Positions 6,529 to 8,753 of a stretch of 8,753 nucleotides of DNA are shown piece by piece. The position numbers and the translations under genes were made by a program. Every line of letters starts with the position of its first letter. The stretch's first letter is position 1. The notes beneath the pieces were generated by a model. That model saw nothing but the letters and a program-made list of their open reading frames with translations, did not search any database and was not told where the DNA came from. The DNA is from Nitrospira sp. (GTDB taxonomy: Bacteria > Nitrospirota > Nitrospiria > Nitrospirales > Nitrospiraceae): contig JANYBU010000184.1 of NCBI GenBank assembly GCA_025360665.1, positions 1-8,753 of the forward strand. The letters are read 5' to 3'.

Positions 6529-8753
6529 TCAGGCACGCTCCTTTTGGAGAACAGTTCGCCGGTGGTAGACCATGGCATAGACGCAGGGAACAAAGAATAG
6601 TGTGAACAGGGTCGCAATTGTCAATCCCCCCATGACGGCTCGACCCAGCGGCGCATTCTGGGAATTTGCCATCGCCATCGGGAGCATGCCGATGATCATA
6701 GCCGCAGCGGTCATGAGTACCGGACGAATACGGCCCTTCCCCGCCTCGACCGCAGCTCGCAGCGCGTCACCGTGGACAGCAAGCCGCTCACGGGCGTATG
6801 CGACGAGCAGGATTGAATTGGCGGTGGCCGTGCCCATCGTCATGATGGCCCCCGTCAGCGCCGGTACGGAAATATTCGTATGGGTCACGAACAGTGCCCA
6901 CGCAATGCCCGCGAACGCACCTACCAAGCCAGTAATGATAATAAAAGGATCAAGCCAGGATTGGAAATTGACGACGATCAGTAGATAGATCAGCAGAATG
7001 GCGACAATGAGACCACCACCTAGCTCGACAAAGGTGTCGTGCATGACTTCGGATTGGCCATGAATTTCAACTTCCGAGCCGCGCGGCAGCTCATTTTTCA
7101 TGCTCTCCACTATCTTCCGGACATCCGCCAGCACACCACCGAGATCGCGTCCCTCCGCCGACACCAAGACGTCGAACATCGGCAGCAAATTCCGGTGCGT
7201 CACCACTCCCGGTGTTCCGATCAAGGAGAGTTTGGTGATATTGCCGAGCATTTGTAGGGTCTCTTTCGAATTTATCTCATGATCTCGCATTTCTGGAGCG
7301 ACCGGGATCGTCTGGAGATTTTGAATGCTCGACAACTGTGATTGGGGGGTATAGACATTGAGTCGATAAGACTGTTGTGTCGAACGGTCGAGCCAATATT
7401 TCTGATCAATCTGCTGGCTGCCGGCAGTTGCCAGGAGCATGTTGAAGCCAAAATCCTTCTGGTTTAGATTCATGGCGAGGGCGAATGTCCGGTTGCCTTC
7501 GACCAGGATAGTCGGCTGAAACATCGTCTGATAGATATACACGTCGACGGCGCCGGGGATCTGGCGGAATTTGCCCGCCAATTTTTGAGCATACGCGTAA
7601 TTGGCATAGAGGCCCGGCCCGTTGACCTGCAGGTCGATTGGCGCGAGCGAGCCGAAATTAAGAATCTTATCGGTCAGATCAGCCGGCTGAAACGTGAATT
7701 CCGTTCCTGGATAGCGCTCCGACAAACCTTTGCGGAGAATGTTTCGAATGTCCCACACCGGTGACCTTTGATCTTTCAGCGTGATGGTCAGATCGCAATC
7801 TTGAGTGCCGATCGTTGGCGATGGAATGAAGGCAAGGTTATGCGCTCCGACGGGGAGACCGCAATTACTGATAATCGCTTCGACGTTACCGGGCTGCATT
7901 TCCCTGATGTCGTTTGCGACGAGGGAAGCAACACGTCCTGCGGCCTCGATCCGCAGGCCGAGCGGCGCCCGCATGTGCATCTGCAACAGTCCGCCCTTGA
8001 TCTGGGGAAAAAACTCTTGGCCGTTGAAGTAAAACAACACGAGCGATCCCACCGCGATCACCATGCAGATCGTGACGAAACCCCTGCGATGGGCGATCAC
8101 CTGTTCAAGTTGTGCGGCGTAGCGATCTCGGAATCGGTCGAAGGAATCCTGGAATCCCCGCTGGAAGCGAGTAAGGATACCGCCCCCCAACTCGGTCGCG
8201 TGGTGAACCTTCAGAATATACTTCGCCATGGTCGGCACGAGGGTGTAGGTCAAGATAAAGGAAGCCAGCATCGCGAAGACGACTGCCTCGGCCATCGCCG
8301 GGAACACCCAACCGGCAATGCCGCTTAAATGGAACAGTGGAATCCACACTATTGCGATGGCAAGCGTGGCGACGAACGTCGGGAGAATGATCTGATTGGC
8401 GGCGTCGATGATCGCTTCTTCTAACGGCTTACCCATGGCGAGGTGGGTGTCGATATTCTCGATCATGACCGCAGCGTTGTCGACGAGAATGCCGACGGCC
8501 AGAGCCAATCCACCTAGAGTCATTATATTGATCGATTAATTGAGCAGATGGAGGGCTATGATGGAGGTGAGGATGGAGAGTGGGATCGAGGTGAGGACGA
8601 TGACCGTCGGGCGCCAGGAGCCGAGCATCAGCAGCACGATGAAGCCGACCAGCGCGGCGGCGATGACCATTTCGTGCACCACATCAGCGATGGCATCCTT
8701 GACGAATTCCGAGGAGTCGCTGATGAGACGCACTTTCACATCAGCAGGCACGA
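6529..8753 (-). pseudogene. RND-family inner-membrane efflux permease (AcrB-like), 5'-partial and interrupted by an in-frame TAA
   Basis: The frame enters from the right edge and ends at TGA 6529-6531, about 740 codons of a protein that normally has roughly 1040, so about 300 N-terminal residues lie outside. Numbering from 8751, TM2-TM3 lie at about 27-70. TAA then falls at codon 72 (8536-8538), in the TM3-TM4 linker, exactly between LLN and SINIMTLGGLALAVGILVDN. TM4 carries VDNA (D91, N92) where AcrB has two aspartates. TM5-TM7, a second periplasmic porter/docking region and TM8-TM12 follow without further damage. TM10 reads GTATANSILLVAYARE (from residue 640) and lacks the lysine AcrB uses in its proton relay; as I recall, ATANS at this place is usual for one subgroup. 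The protein would drive substrate/proton antiport. The downstream ATG at 8523 has no ribosome site and would give a permease without its first three membrane segments. Gene order permease-adaptor-outer factor. Confidence 0.85.

Noticed and set aside
6525..6617. TTG at 6615-6617 as the adaptor start
   Set aside because: It would place 30 extra residues inside the permease frame, has no ribosome site, and the ATG at 6527 has both a ribosome site and a membrane anchor directly after it.
2604..7773. 14-base match TGATCTTTCAGCGT at 2604-2617 and within the permease near 7760 as a relic of a second permease
   Set aside because: Flanking sequence at 2604 does not extend the similarity in nucleotide or translated form; a match of this length is borderline by chance.
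753..8538. Codon reassignment or selenocysteine/pyrrolysine decoding of the in-frame stops
   Set aside because: TGA, TAG and TAA all occur within frames, while intact neighbours end on TGA (adaptor, PII-like) and TAG/TAA elsewhere. No single recoding scheme fits, and the families involved do not use selenocysteine or pyrrolysine.
1..8753. CRISPR array, tRNA or rRNA genes
   Set aside because: No regularly spaced repeats, cloverleaf-like stretches or rRNA-like conserved blocks were seen on either strand.

Overview
The window (about 8.75 kb) looks like a chromosomal accessory region of a Gram-negative bacterium. Nearly all products are envelope proteins: a porin, a TolC/NodT-type outer-membrane factor, a periplasmic adaptor, an RND inner-membrane permease and an exported c-type haem protein. 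The porin's overall style (short coiled-coil N-terminus followed by a DcaP-like barrel) and the mix of genes remind me of Nitrospira/Nitrospirota genomes, but that is recollection of similar sequences and not a test.

Layout. Positions 1-139 appear to be the right-hand end of an insertion sequence: the tail of a plus-strand reading frame, then two copies of a 17-bp repeat. It abuts, and seems to cut off, the 3' end of a minus-strand porin gene (140-1559), which also carries two in-frame TGA codons. Upstream of the porin, 1674-1949 holds the decayed C-terminal end of another outer-membrane-like protein, again with an in-frame TGA. A clean sigma70-type promoter (2169-2197) then drives a small intact plus-strand gene for a PII-like protein (2240-2560). 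After a 315-bp gap with inverted repeats comes an intact minus-strand gene for a Tll0287-like (DUF3365) monohaem cytochrome (2876-3454). The 213 bp between this gene and the next (3455-3667) hold nothing I can identify with confidence.

From 3668 to the right edge lies a minus-strand tripartite RND efflux operon, transcribed permease -> adaptor -> outer-membrane factor. The permease enters from beyond the window edge. It ends one base before the adaptor start codon, and the outer-membrane factor follows after a short gap. In an intact copy the three products would form an inner membrane-periplasm-outer membrane export channel. Here the permease has an in-frame TAA and the outer-membrane factor an in-frame TAG, while the adaptor between them is intact.

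The most notable feature is the shared mode of damage. Five single in-frame stop codons (three TGA, one TAG, one TAA) interrupt four genes whose reading frames otherwise continue on both sides with family-typical sequence. All three stop types are used, so this is better explained by recent nonsense inactivation (or a sequence-quality problem) than by codon reassignment. I did not find a convincing new defence, mobile or regulatory system.
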